From: Bremerella cremea
GTDB lineage: Bacteria > Planctomycetota > Planctomycetia > Pirellulales > Pirellulaceae
NCBI RefSeq assembly: GCF_003335505.1
Contig: NZ_QPEX01000010.1
Location: forward strand, 1,116,001 to 1,180,000
Length of the DNA stretch: 64,000 nt
Direction: 5' to 3'
The notes beneath the pieces are model-generated. The model made no database searches and was not told the origin of the DNA. It was given only the letters and a program-made list of their open reading frames with translations. A program made the position numbers and the translations under genes. Positions 1 through 8,829 of the stretch are shown here, in pieces. The first letter of the stretch is position 1; each line of letters begins with the position of its first letter.

Positions 1-815
1 GCGATCACGGTACCTTGTATATCACATCCGGCCAACGCCAGATCTCCTACTAAATCGAGCACCTTATGCCGCACGCATTCGTCCTCGAATCGCAGCTCGT
101 TGTCGATCGGACCTTCCGGCCCGAAGACCAGAAGCTCGCTATAGTCGACATGCGTTCCTAAGCCTTGCGAACGCAACCACTCGGCCTCTTGCAGCAACAA
201 GAAAGTACGAGCAGGGGCCAATTCGGCGGTGAAGTATTCTGGATTCAACTTAGCTTCCAGAGTCTCGCGTCCGATCATCCCCTCGGTACCGAAGTCGAGG
301 CGATACTTAAACTTCAATCGTTTCGATCCATTAGGACGTGCTTCAACCCAGCACTCGTCATCTCCGACGCGAACGACTTCGGAAATAGTCAGCACTGGCC
401 GCGTGATCGATTGCGGCTCGATTCCGGCAGCAAGAATTTGTTCGACGTAATCCTTGGCCGACCCGTCCAAGCCGGGCATTTCTGCCGAGTTGACATGGAC
501 ATAGCAATTATCGACCTGCAATCCAGCCAAAGCGGCAAGTATATGCTCGACCATCTCGACAGTTGCCCCTTGATGCACGAGATTCGTACGTCGCGGAACT
601 TCAATGCGATAGTCAACCAAAGCCGGGATCTGAGGAGCTCCGTCCATATCTTCGCGAACGAAGATTACCCCGGTATCTTCTGGCGCTGGCAAGAAGCGAA
701 CGGTCACTTCTTTCCCGCTCCAATAACCGCGACCTGAAACCGTTGCGGTAGATTTGAGAGTTTGTTGAAGTCGTGCGATCGGTTCGCCGGTCTGGGCGAT
801 GGATGCTGAATTCAT
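1..815 (-). CDS. lpxC: UDP-3-O-acyl-N-acetylglucosamine deacetylase LpxC (3' end outside window)
   Basis: This zinc enzyme removes the acetyl group from UDP-3-O-acyl-GlcNAc, the committed step of lipid A synthesis, in the cytoplasm. I translated the minus strand from the ATG at 815; 271 residues are visible before the window edge. Family motifs are clear: the zinc-site histidine H91 in VEHILAALAG, the AEMPGLDGSAKDY segment (residues 111-123), and the C-terminal zinc/catalytic block ECVRHKVLDLVGDLAL (H250, D254). The stretch reads through to position 1 without a stop, so the end is missing; whether a FabZ domain is fused downstream, as in some LpxC proteins, cannot be seen. ompH lies just upstream on the same strand, a pairing that fits outer-membrane biogenesis. 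The ribosome site before the ATG is weak. Confidence 0.96.
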   Translation of the reverse strand, partial: MNSASIAQTGEPIARLQQTLKSTATVSGRGYWSGKEVTVRFLPAPEDTGVIFVREDMDGAPQIPALVDYRIEVPRRTNLVHQGATVEMVEHILAALAGLQVDNCYVHVNSAEMPGLDGSAKDYVEQILAAGIEPQSITRPVLTISEVVRVGDDECWVEARPNGSKRLKFKYRLDFGTEGMIGRETLEAKLNPEYFTAELAPARTFLLLQEAEWLRSQGLGTHVDYSELLVFGPEGPIDNELRFEDECVRHKVLDLVGDLALAGCDIQGTVI

Positions 816-865
816 AGAGGGAGTATCTAAGCCAATATTGATCGTAGTGATTCTCTCGAACGGCA

Positions 866-897
866 AAAGGCGAGACCAACCGAACGGCCTCGCCTTT
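866..897 (-). terminator. Hairpin terminator between ompH and lpxC
   Basis: A perfect 9-bp stem (AAAGGCGAG, 866-874, with CTCGCCTTT, 889-897) encloses a 14-base loop. Read on the minus strand the stem ends in TTTT, so it could end or attenuate ompH transcription before lpxC. Confidence 0.6.
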
Positions 898-931
898 GCT
901 TCATAGCTGAAATGACGCTTGCGAGTTCCGA

Positions 932-1558
932 TTAACGGCCCACAGGCACATGGCTGGCAGGGCCCATTGCGTTTTGCGGCACGCCGTTGTTCAGGATTCG
1001 CAGGATATCGTAGGTGATATCGATCTGGTTCTGATAGATAACCGGACGATTGACGCCTTCCAAAACCGATTGACGGTTGGTCGGGTCAATGTCGTTGCTG
1101 TTGTAACGCAAGACCAGCGTGATGTTGTGACGCTGAGCAAAGGTCGCAACGGTCTGGGTTACCTGATTGTAGGTGTTGTAGTAAACGCGGGCTTCTTTTT
1201 CCATGAAGTCCTTCTTCTGCATGCCCACTTTCACTTGCAGGCCAGCTTGAAGCTGGGCCAGCTTTTCTTCCAGGGCCTTGAATTCAGGAGTCCCGGCTTT
1301 ATAGCCTTGCAACTCATCAACCATGGTCTTCATGCTATCGCGTTCTTTGGTCAAAGCCGCTTCAGCCGCGTCCACAGAAGCCTTCAAGTCGTCCATTTGC
1401 TTTTTGAACAACGCATGGTTCTTGAAGATGACCGGAATGTCGATCACGGCGATGTTTCCACTACCTGCGTTCTGGGCCCAGGCAGGCGTGGCTTGACAGA
1501 AAGCGGCCAACGCGACCGCGACACAGAAACAAGAGAAAAATCGCTTCACTTTCAGCAC
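932..1558 (-). CDS. OmpH/Skp family periplasmic chaperone
   Basis: Skp-like proteins hold unfolded outer-membrane proteins in the periplasm. The 208-residue product starts with a signal peptide (hydrophobic stretch about residues 8-28, cleavage near AWA-QN), then a short beta segment (IAVIDIPVIFKNHALFKKQM) typical of OmpH, and a long charged helical region (about 55-125) rich in Lys, Glu and Ala that would form the coiled-coil tentacles, closing with a second beta segment (ITLVLRYNSNDIDPTNRQSVL). Length is a little above the 160-170 of the enterobacterial protein because of an extended C-terminal tail. It sits directly upstream of lpxC on the same strand. Planctomycetes carry several OmpH paralogues, so I give no gene symbol. 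Confidence 0.9.
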   Translation of the reverse strand: MLKVKRFFSCFCVAVALAAFCQATPAWAQNAGSGNIAVIDIPVIFKNHALFKKQMDDLKASVDAAEAALTKERDSMKTMVDELQGYKAGTPEFKALEEKLAQLQAGLQVKVGMQKKDFMEKEARVYYNTYNQVTQTVATFAQRHNITLVLRYNSNDIDPTNRQSVLEGVNRPVIYQNQIDITYDILRILNNGVPQNAMGPASHVPVGR

Positions 1559-1889
1559 TCCTTGCTGGACAAATATGGGTCTTCCTGACCTTCACGCGAA
1601 CAGCCCATGGCGGGTGGCTGCCACGGAACAAATACCGAATACGATTTTCACCGAGTGTTCGGGAAAGTCGCGACATTCTGCCGGGTTGTCGTATTCTCGT
1701 AAAGTGCAATTTGCATAAATTTTTATGATGGCACTTTTTATTCGACAGATCCCCACGATGGCGTACTACGCCCTATCGGCAAATAGTGTTCTCTCGCCCC
1801 GTGCAAAAACACCCTTTCAGGCGATTCATGCTTTATTTCACGATAGGAGCGCCTATCGACACTTACCCAAACTACCCGGTAAAGCTGTC
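1559..1889. other. Intergenic region upstream of ompH
   Basis: About 330 bases without a credible gene. It should hold the ompH promoter near the 1559 end. The only structure I see is a 7-bp perfect stem with a 4-base loop at 1841-1858 (CGATAGG-AGCG-CCTATCG), lacking a T run, which could be a weak terminator for the M28 peptidase gene. Confidence 0.5.
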
Positions 1890-3920
1890 TTAACGAGGTG
1901 GTGCCAGCGTGACGGTTAGTTTTACTTCTTTGCCGTCGCGCAGAACCGTGACTTCTACTTTGTCGCCTCCCTTGAACTTTCGCAATGCTGCGTCAAAGTC
2001 TTCGAGACCACCTATGCGATTTCCTCCCAAATCAATCAGGATGTCGCCCCCCTGCATCCCTGCATCCGCTGCTGGGCTGCCTGGACTAACACCTTGAATA
2101 CCGTAACCCTTGCCAATCTGGGTGAAGTCGGGAATGCTGCCAAAATAGGGACGGGCCCCACTCCGCATCTCTGGCTGCTTCTCTTGCACCTGGACGTACA
2201 ACGGGCGATTCTCGGCTTGATCGACAGCCAATAAGAAGTCGACCGCATAGTCAATGATGCGGGCCATACCTTCGTAGTTGATTTTGTCTGCGTCATCGCT
2301 GGGGCGGTGATAATCGTTGTGAGTTCCGGTAAACAACGCCAGCACCGGCAACTGTTTGGCATAAAACGAGGCATGATCGCTGGGGCCAAAACCGCCTGGA
2401 TCCATCGTAAGGGAAAAGTCGTACTTTTCGTTGATCTTGGCCAGCAACGGTTCAAACATCTCGGCGGTGCCGCTCCCCATGCAGATCAACTTTTTTTCAT
2501 TCAAACGTCCCACCATGTCCATGTTGAACATCATGATTGTTTTATCTAACGGAATGACGGGCTCTTTCACGTAGTGGGCACTCCCTAGCAAGCCCTCCTC
2601 TTCTCCGGTAAAGGCAATCACCAGCACGCGGTGACGCAACTGATCTTTCAGGTCGACCAACCGCTGAGTCACCGCCAACAAAGCCGTTGTACCAGAAGCA
2701 TTGTCGTCGGCTCCGTTGTGAATTTCGTGCGTGAGCGGGGCTAAGCTGCCAGAACCACCCATACCAAGATGATCGTAATGGGCACCGATGATAATCACGT
2801 CGTCCGAAACCGCATTGGGGGCTTCAAGCAAACCAATCACATTTCGCACGGTTGCTTTGGTTCGGACGATATCGGTTTGTCCAACGGCCTTCCAACCTTT
2901 CAACTCTCCCCCAATCGGCTTGAGCGTCTTATCAATTTCGGTTTCGATTTCTGCGAGCGTTTTGCCAAATTGCTTTTCAATCAACGGCTCGAAATCGCTT
3001 CGCTTGGCGAAAATAACCGGAAAGTTAGGGCGGCTCGATTCGCTGCCAGCCCCAGTCATCGGAATCAGCTTGTCAGTCTCGGCTTCCAGTTGCTCCCCGT
3101 ATTCCGCAATCTTATTGCTTAACGAGGCGACCTCTTTGGCATATTTGATGATTTCTTCGTTGGTGTGAATTTCTTTTTTGGCATATTCGGCATTCCGATT
3201 CATCAAGTCGCTGACGGCCGTATCAAACGCAGCTTGAACCTGCTCGCGTTCTTCCGCTAAACCGTAAGAATCGTTGATGAGAATGACCCCAGCCGCCCCT
3301 TCCTGATAGGCATTCGAGATCTTGCGGCTAAACAACGCATGCTGAGACGCACCGGTGCCGTCGAACACGCTGTGGGGGTTGTTCTGCTGCGGCTCTTTCC
3401 GCACGATTACCACGATCTTCCCTTCGACGTCGAGCCCTTCATACTCGTCGTAGCCCAGCTTTTCAGCCGAGATCCCGTAGCCAACAAAAACCAGCGGAGC
3501 ATCAAAATTGCTGCTGCCACCGACAGCCAGCGGTGTGAAATCGGTACCAAGCGTCAACTTCTTCACCGTTTTGCCCGAAACGAGCTGCAAGGTGTTCTTT
3601 TCCGCTGGGCCCATTTCCGAAGCGATAATCACTTCAAAGGGCTGAAACGGGGTGCCATTTACCAGATCGGTCTTCAACCCCATCTCTTGATATTGCTTCG
3701 CGAGAAACTCAGACGCTTTTTGCAGCCCTTCCGTCCCCAGGCCACGTCCTTCAAGTTCGTCCGATGCAAGATATCCCAACGTCTGCTGAAGCTCGCTCAG
3801 CGTAGCTTCGGTGGCAGTTCCCTCTTCCGCCAAGACCGGCGGAAGGCACATCCCCCCCCCAACAATCGCTAGAATTAACGAGACGTTTCGCAGAAACCGA
3901 TTGAAGGGAAGCATGGGCAA
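1890..3920 (-). CDS. Secreted M28 family metallopeptidase with C-terminal PDZ domain
   Basis: A zinc-dependent exopeptidase of the M28 family, 676 residues, predicted to be exported by a signal peptide (hydrophobic residues 12-31, cleavage near VLA-EE). Order: an N-terminal helical part (40-95), a PA-like lid (about 100-215), a charged helical insertion (220-285) that looks like a coiled coil, the M28 catalytic domain (about 350-570) and a PDZ domain (about 588-674). Metal and catalytic residues are all visible: H381 and D383 in GAHYDHLG, D405 in GADDNASG, E440/E441 in GEEEG, D468 in NMDMVGR and H537 in YHRPSDD. The PDZ domain probably aids substrate binding or positioning. The start could also be the second Met two codons in. 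Substrate peptides are unknown. Confidence 0.93.
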   Translation of the reverse strand: MPMLPFNRFLRNVSLILAIVGGGMCLPPVLAEEGTATEATLSELQQTLGYLASDELEGRGLGTEGLQKASEFLAKQYQEMGLKTDLVNGTPFQPFEVIIASEMGPAEKNTLQLVSGKTVKKLTLGTDFTPLAVGGSSNFDAPLVFVGYGISAEKLGYDEYEGLDVEGKIVVIVRKEPQQNNPHSVFDGTGASQHALFSRKISNAYQEGAAGVILINDSYGLAEEREQVQAAFDTAVSDLMNRNAEYAKKEIHTNEEIIKYAKEVASLSNKIAEYGEQLEAETDKLIPMTGAGSESSRPNFPVIFAKRSDFEPLIEKQFGKTLAEIETEIDKTLKPIGGELKGWKAVGQTDIVRTKATVRNVIGLLEAPNAVSDDVIIIGAHYDHLGMGGSGSLAPLTHEIHNGADDNASGTTALLAVTQRLVDLKDQLRHRVLVIAFTGEEEGLLGSAHYVKEPVIPLDKTIMMFNMDMVGRLNEKKLICMGSGTAEMFEPLLAKINEKYDFSLTMDPGGFGPSDHASFYAKQLPVLALFTGTHNDYHRPSDDADKINYEGMARIIDYAVDFLLAVDQAENRPLYVQVQEKQPEMRSGARPYFGSIPDFTQIGKGYGIQGVSPGSPAADAGMQGGDILIDLGGNRIGGLEDFDAALRKFKGGDKVEVTVLRDGKEVKLTVTLAPPR

Positions 3921-4112
3921 CAGTTCCAGCTGCGGGGGGAAATTTTTAAGTTAGGGAGAATTAGGCAACCTTCGATTCTTTTCTGTCCGACCTCGTACGT
4001 CAACCAGCAGACCTCCTCATTGCCAGAGGGCTGCCAAACGTCATAAAATCATAGCCAATTAGATTTTTCTGCTTTTGCCCGCCACAATCGCCATTCCCCG
4101 AGATCTATCACC

Positions 4113-5783
4113 TTGGCTTCACTATTTGTCATTCAAGGCGACGACCAAGGACGCCGATTCGAACTTGCCCGCGATACGACCTCGATTGGACGAGACCGTG
4201 GCAACGAGATTGTCTTGCACGACACCGAAATCTCACGTCGTCATGCCGAGATTCGCCGAACCGAGCAAGGCTTCATGCTCTTCGACCTGCAAAGCTCAAA
4301 CGGTTGCTTCGTCAACCAAACTCGCCAAACGGATTGCGAACTACACCATGGCGATCGTTTGCAGCTAGGGCACACGCTGATGATCTTCACTCATACGGCC
4401 AGTGCCCCGGCGACACGCCCCATTAGCGTTAGCCTCCAGGAAAGCCACCGGGAAGGTTCGCGGATCATCCACTCGATCCGGCACGAAGAAGGTAGCCAGA
4501 TTTTCTTCCCCACGGAACTACGCGAGCCCGGGGAATCGCAAAACCTGCAAGATAACTTGCAATTGATTTACGATACCGCGCTGGCCGTAAGTCGGACGTT
4601 GGACATCGATCAACTGCTGGACTATTTGCTAGGACTTATCTTCGATTGGGTTGATGCCGACCGCGCTTGCATCGTACTGATCGACACACACACCAAACGT
4701 CCTGAGGCCAAAGCGCAGCGGGTGCGTGTAAGTCGCCCTGGCGTCGATGAATCGATCACCATCAGCCGTACGATTCTCGATTATGTCCTGACCAACTCGG
4801 AAGGCGTGCTCACTTCCGATGCCCAGGACGACCAACGTTGGTCGCCAGAAGGGAGCATTATCAATGCCGGCGTGAATGAAGCCATTTGCGTTCCGATGCA
4901 AGGTCGCTACGGCGTGGTTGGGGCGATCTACATCGACACCTACATTCCGCCTGACATGACATCGTCGGCAACTCGATCTCGCTTTACCGAAGACCATCTT
5001 AAGCTGATGATCGCCATCGCCCACCAGGCCGCCCTGGCAGTCGAAGACACCCACTACTATTCCGCCGTGGTACGCAGCGAACGCCTGGCTGCGATGGGGC
5101 AAGCAGTGGCTGCCATTTCGCATCACGTAAAGAACATTCTGCAAGGCATCCAAGGCGGAAGTTACATCATTGAAGAAGGCATCAAGTCCGAGCGAATCGA
5201 TGTCGTCAAACATGGCTGGGGCATCGTTTCCCGCAACCAAGATCGCATCGCCCACCTGGTGATGGACATGCTTTCGTTCAGCAAAGAACGAGAGCCCGAT
5301 CGCTCGAATGCTTCGCTAAACGACGTGGTCGAAGATGTCGTCAATTTAATGCGTGCTCGTGCTAAAGAAAACGGTGTCACCCTCGAGTTCCGCCCTGATA
5401 TCGATCTGCCGATGGGGCTCTTCGACGAAGAAGGGATCCATCGTGCGGCTTTGAACGTTTTAACTAACGCCATCGATGCGGTTCAAGAAGCAGAAAGCCC
5501 CCGGGTGATTGTTTCCACGGAATTCCGCCTGGCCGACCAAATGCTGATCGCGACCGTCGAAGACAACGGCACCGGAATTTCGCCCGAAAATATCGAACGC
5601 ATCTTTTCGGCGTTCGAGTCCACCAAAGGCAACCGTGGGACCGGCCTCGGATTGCCCGTTTCGCAGAAGGTGCTGCAAGAGCACGGCGGAGACGTTATCG
5701 TCGAGAGCGAACTAGGCCGAGGGACCAAGTTCACCCTTTACTTACCTTGGATTGGTATCCCGACGCAAGATACGCAGTATTAG
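4113..5783 (+). CDS. FHA-GAF sensor histidine kinase
   Basis: A cytoplasmic signalling kinase of 556 residues with no membrane segment. It begins with an FHA phosphothreonine-binding domain (residues 1-93; GRDRGNEIVL, SRRHAEI and SSNG are the classic FHA residues), followed by a GAF domain (about 150-312), then a dimerisation/phosphoacceptor helix with the H-box SHHVKN (H337 or H338) and an ATPase domain with N box (NVLTNAIDAV, 448-457), D box (EDNGTGI, 483-489) and G box (GTGLGLP, 509-515). The FHA domain suggests that it reads the output of a Ser/Thr kinase. No response regulator is adjacent. The start is a TTG with a poor ribosome site; no in-frame ATG fits better. Confidence 0.92.
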   Translation: MASLFVIQGDDQGRRFELARDTTSIGRDRGNEIVLHDTEISRRHAEIRRTEQGFMLFDLQSSNGCFVNQTRQTDCELHHGDRLQLGHTLMIFTHTASAPATRPISVSLQESHREGSRIIHSIRHEEGSQIFFPTELREPGESQNLQDNLQLIYDTALAVSRTLDIDQLLDYLLGLIFDWVDADRACIVLIDTHTKRPEAKAQRVRVSRPGVDESITISRTILDYVLTNSEGVLTSDAQDDQRWSPEGSIINAGVNEAICVPMQGRYGVVGAIYIDTYIPPDMTSSATRSRFTEDHLKLMIAIAHQAALAVEDTHYYSAVVRSERLAAMGQAVAAISHHVKNILQGIQGGSYIIEEGIKSERIDVVKHGWGIVSRNQDRIAHLVMDMLSFSKEREPDRSNASLNDVVEDVVNLMRARAKENGVTLEFRPDIDLPMGLFDEEGIHRAALNVLTNAIDAVQEAESPRVIVSTEFRLADQMLIATVEDNGTGISPENIERIFSAFESTKGNRGTGLGLPVSQKVLQEHGGDVIVESELGRGTKFTLYLPWIGIPTQDTQY

Positions 5784-5790
5784 GCGACCG

Positions 5791-6456
5791 TTAACCGCGA
5801 TAGCCTGCGGCGCGACCGACGAACGGGTTCGATTCGATTTCTTCCCCTACCGTGGTCGCTGGGCCGTGCCCCGGTAAGACAACGCTGTCCGTCGGCAAAG
5901 TGAAAAGCTTTTCTTCGATCGACCGTTTCAAATCAGCGAAACTACCATCGGGGAAATCGGAGCGACCAACGCTTCCTTTGAACAACACATCTCCCCCCAG
6001 CACAATCGTCCGGTCGCCGTCGCGAACAATGAACACGACGTGCCCTTTGCTATGCCCAGGCGTCTCACGGACCTCGAAGTCGATCTCCGCTGCATGATAG
6101 ACATCGGCCTCTTTGACCGTGATATCCTCCTGGGGGCTGACAAAAGGCAACCCAAATGGGGCACTTAAATTTTTATCGGGGTCGGTCAGCTTCTCGGCAT
6201 CTCCCCAGCCAATCACCAGTGGAGCGGAAGGGGCGAGCTCTTTTATGGTCGCGTTTCCCGCAATATGGTCGCTATGGCCATGCGTGTTTAGGATGGCAGC
6301 CACCTCAAGTTTCTTCTCTTGCAGGACTTCCACAATTTTTTCTGGCTCTAATCCTGGATCGACAACCACGCAAGACGTAAGCCCTTCTTTGTAAAGGACA
6401 TACGTGTTCTCATCGAAAGGCATACTGACAATACGTAGAAAGTTGATCTCGGCCAT
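5791..6456 (-). CDS. MBL-fold metallo-hydrolase (glyoxalase II-like)
   Basis: A 221-residue metallo-beta-lactamase-fold hydrolase, probably cytoplasmic. The binuclear metal motif is THGHSDH (residues 58-64), with further ligands in ETPGHSKGH, GGDVLFKGSVGRSDFP and VLPGHGPAT, the pattern of glyoxalase II and YcbL-like thioester hydrolases. I chose the ATG at 6456, giving MAEINFLRIV, because the family begins there; the reading frame stays open upstream to 6615 but that extension has no family character. It ends 8 bases from the convergent histidine kinase gene. Exact substrate is not predictable. Confidence 0.88.
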   Translation of the reverse strand: MAEINFLRIVSMPFDENTYVLYKEGLTSCVVVDPGLEPEKIVEVLQEKKLEVAAILNTHGHSDHIAGNATIKELAPSAPLVIGWGDAEKLTDPDKNLSAPFGLPFVSPQEDITVKEADVYHAAEIDFEVRETPGHSKGHVVFIVRDGDRTIVLGGDVLFKGSVGRSDFPDGSFADLKRSIEEKLFTLPTDSVVLPGHGPATTVGEEIESNPFVGRAAGYRG

Positions 6457-6755
6457 TCCGGAAAGATCGCACTCCACTTGATGGACAAAATTGGATACAG
6501 TGATTGCGCATGATAAACGATTTACCGAGATCTTGGTAATCTGTAAAACTTTGCGGCTTGATAGGAAGGTATTCATCTTGTCGCCTCGTGGAATGCGATA
6601 AGACGCTATGGGCATCCTTTCGCTGTGGTGGCGAACAAGTCGCTAGCACGCGCCGTCTTACTCAAAGAAGACGAATCCGGCGCAGCTTACTTTTCGATTT
6701 CGATCTCGCAGGGATGGCGAGACCTTTTGGACCGGAACATTAACGGAGATTGATC

Positions 6756-7655
6756 ATGACCAAGTCCCTCCTTTCTCGCCGAGCGCTCCTTATGGGCGGT
6801 ACGGCACTAGCCTGCGGGCTGACCCGGGCGACTTACGGTGAGGATCAACGTCAGGGGCTACGCGAGCCCGTCTTTCGCGTTTCCAACCGTACCAACGGTG
6901 CCACTCAAGCTCAGAACGTAGCGACCGAGCACCCCTTGGCGCCTGCATTGCGAATTGCAGAAAACGGTTTAGAAAACATCACCAAGAACGTTCGCGACTA
7001 CGAATGCACCTTGGTCAAGCGTGAACAGATCAGCGGCAAGCTGACCGATCAAGAGTTCATCTACACCAAAGTTCGTCACGAACAAAACGACCAATCTGGC
7101 AATCAGTTGAACCCGTTTGGCGTGTACATGTACTTCCTCAAACCTTCCAGCGTGAAGGGTCGTGAGGTGTTGTACGTGAAGGGGCACAACAACGGTAACT
7201 TGATGGCCCACGAAGGGGGCGCGTTGCTGAAGCACGTGACCGTTTCGCTCGATCCGAACGGGGCACTTGCCATGCGTGGCAATCGTTATCCCATTACGGA
7301 AGTGGGCATCAAAAACTTGATCGTTCGCCTGATTGAAGTCGCCAAGGAAGACATGCAGTACGGCGAATGCGAAGTCAAGTTCTTCAACGGGGCGAAGATC
7401 AACGGTCGCGTTTGTACGGCCATCGAAGTGCTGCACCCAGTACCGCGTAAGAACTTCCGCTTCCACAAAGCCCACATCTTCATCGACGACGAATTGCAAA
7501 TTCCGATTCGTTACGCTTCGTGGGACTGGCCTTCCAAGCAAGGTGGGGAACCGCCGATGCTGGAAGAGTACACCTATATGAACATGAAGCTGAACAACGG
7601 TTTCACCGATTCCGACTTCGACCCTGCCAACGCCAAGTACGGTTTCAACGTTTAA
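6756..7655 (+). CDS. Tat-exported DUF1571 family protein
   Basis: A protein of 299 residues of the DUF1571 family, whose function is not established and which I know mainly from planctomycetes. It starts with a twin-arginine type signal (SRRALLMGG followed by a hydrophobic stretch), so export in folded form is likely. The conserved core begins with NVRDYECTLVKREQI and continues through FGVYMYFLKPSSVKGREVLYV and LEEYTYMNMKLNNGFTDSDFD at the end; the fold should be a LolA-like beta sheet. Start is the ATG at 6756 with GGAG 8-12 bases upstream, preferred over the TTG two codons earlier. A strong terminator follows at 7681. Confidence 0.88.
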   Translation: MTKSLLSRRALLMGGTALACGLTRATYGEDQRQGLREPVFRVSNRTNGATQAQNVATEHPLAPALRIAENGLENITKNVRDYECTLVKREQISGKLTDQEFIYTKVRHEQNDQSGNQLNPFGVYMYFLKPSSVKGREVLYVKGHNNGNLMAHEGGALLKHVTVSLDPNGALAMRGNRYPITEVGIKNLIVRLIEVAKEDMQYGECEVKFFNGAKINGRVCTAIEVLHPVPRKNFRFHKAHIFIDDELQIPIRYASWDWPSKQGGEPPMLEEYTYMNMKLNNGFTDSDFDPANAKYGFNV

Positions 7656-7680
7656 GCGTCCGGCAGCCAGACAAGAAACA

Positions 7681-7717
7681 AAAAATCCCGGTCGAATCAT
7701 GCGACCGGGATTTTTTT
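7681..7717. terminator. Bidirectional rho-independent terminator
   Basis: A perfect 14-bp stem (7681-7694 with 7702-7715) has A5 on the left and T7 on the right, so it can work for both the DUF1571 gene on the plus strand and the convergent membrane protein gene on the minus strand. Confidence 0.93.
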
Positions 7718-7728
7718 GCGCAGATCAC

Positions 7729-8829
7729 TTACTCTTTCGCTTCTACTTCCTCGGGCTGAAACGACTGGTACACCCAGCGTACACTGATCGCGATCAAGCC
7801 GATCACAATCACGGCCGTCACTAGAAACAAGTAAAACCCTTGTACTTTGCCGACGGCCTCGTGCTTGGCGAATAGGGCTGGATAATCGATCGTCGCCACA
7901 CGAATCAACTCGCGCACCACCGTCGCACAAAACAACAGCACGATCACCAATCCTAAGCGAGGCAACGTCCAACCTTTACTAATGGTGGCCTCGTCCGAGA
8001 TCCACGAATAAATTAGCCCGCCCCACATCGCGATTCCCAGCCCCAGCCATAAAACGCCTGAGCCGTTGGCAACTGCCGTGAAGCCAGGAGCCGAAAGCCC
8101 GACCGCCCCCAGCGAGGCCACCGCAAAAACACCTAGCCCAGCCAACGAGAGCCAACGCAGCCAACTAACCGTCGGCAGATCAGCGTCGGTCGCCGTTCCT
8201 TCGCGCAAGTAAGCCAACTGAGCAACCACCAGCGAGGCCATCGTCACGAAGGCGATGCTCATCCAAACGGCCCCGCGTGAAACCACCTTGAGCGTCGCAA
8301 TCGGCAAAATGCCAGAGGCAAACGTTTCCGGCCAGGCTTCCGGTTGAGTGGCCACCAAGTAATTGGCAGTCCAACAGAAACCAATGAACACAAACAGGCC
8401 AGCGTTCACCCCAGCAACCAACGCCCGTTGCCACCAGTGCAGCCGCTCGAACCAGTGGCTCTTCAGTACATACAACAAGTAAAACGCGGCAATCAGAGCA
8501 GGGATCACTACCATCCAGCGCAAACCTAGCAGCAAGTTTGCCGTGTAAAAATGCTCTGGTAGCAGCAGTTGAATAAACAAGAGCGGGGCTACACCAAACG
8601 TGATAGCCGCGCTGAGCCCGAAGGGCATCCAATCGCGCAAGGCCCCAATCACCGGGTTGGCTAACAGCCCTGCTTCATCTGTGCGGTACCACAAACTGGC
8701 CCCCACAATCAGCAAACAACCGGCAACGACGTAGTGCATCGCAAAATGATGCGTGACAAATGTTACCAAGTACAAAAATTCGTAAGTGAAAGAGGTCAGC
8801 GGCAACGAAAAAGGGAAAGGCAACTCCAT
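7729..8829 (-). CDS. Multi-helix membrane protein, second subunit of a cytochrome bd-like complex
   Basis: A 366-residue integral membrane protein with about nine predicted helices. It is translationally coupled to the gene upstream: the stop of that gene and this ATG share one base (TAATG at 8829). The first helix region THHFAMHYVVAGCLLI resembles the corresponding helix of its neighbour (VHVFMAQFAVGGGMLL), and a VRELIR segment near helix 8 recalls the neighbour's VREGSRKPY, which suggests that both subunits descend from one CydA-like ancestor. There is no CxxCH motif and no ordinary CydB signature. Role: probably the structural partner of the cytochrome subunit in a quinol-oxidising complex; this is inference. 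Confidence 0.6.
   Translation of the reverse strand: MELPFPFSLPLTSFTYEFLYLVTFVTHHFAMHYVVAGCLLIVGASLWYRTDEAGLLANPVIGALRDWMPFGLSAAITFGVAPLLFIQLLLPEHFYTANLLLGLRWMVVIPALIAAFYLLYVLKSHWFERLHWWQRALVAGVNAGLFVFIGFCWTANYLVATQPEAWPETFASGILPIATLKVVSRGAVWMSIAFVTMASLVVAQLAYLREGTATDADLPTVSWLRWLSLAGLGVFAVASLGAVGLSAPGFTAVANGSGVLWLGLGIAMWGGLIYSWISDEATISKGWTLPRLGLVIVLLFCATVVRELIRVATIDYPALFAKHEAVGKVQGFYLFLVTAVIVIGLIAISVRWVYQSFQPEEVEAKE

Noticed and set aside
165-737. 190-codon plus-strand frame at the left edge
   Set aside because: Antisense to lpxC, whose motifs are unmistakable in the minus-strand translation.
950-1588. Long open frame on the plus strand antisense to ompH
   Set aside because: Follows the codon pattern of ompH on the other strand, no family resemblance and no ribosome site; a shadow of the real gene.
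1725-1919. 64-codon plus-strand frame between ompH and the M28 peptidase gene
   Set aside because: Overlaps the end of the peptidase gene, no ribosome site, no protein-like pattern.
4071-4112. A longer N-terminus for the FHA histidine kinase
   Set aside because: The possible start at 4075 is in a different frame, and the FHA fold begins at the TTG at 4113.
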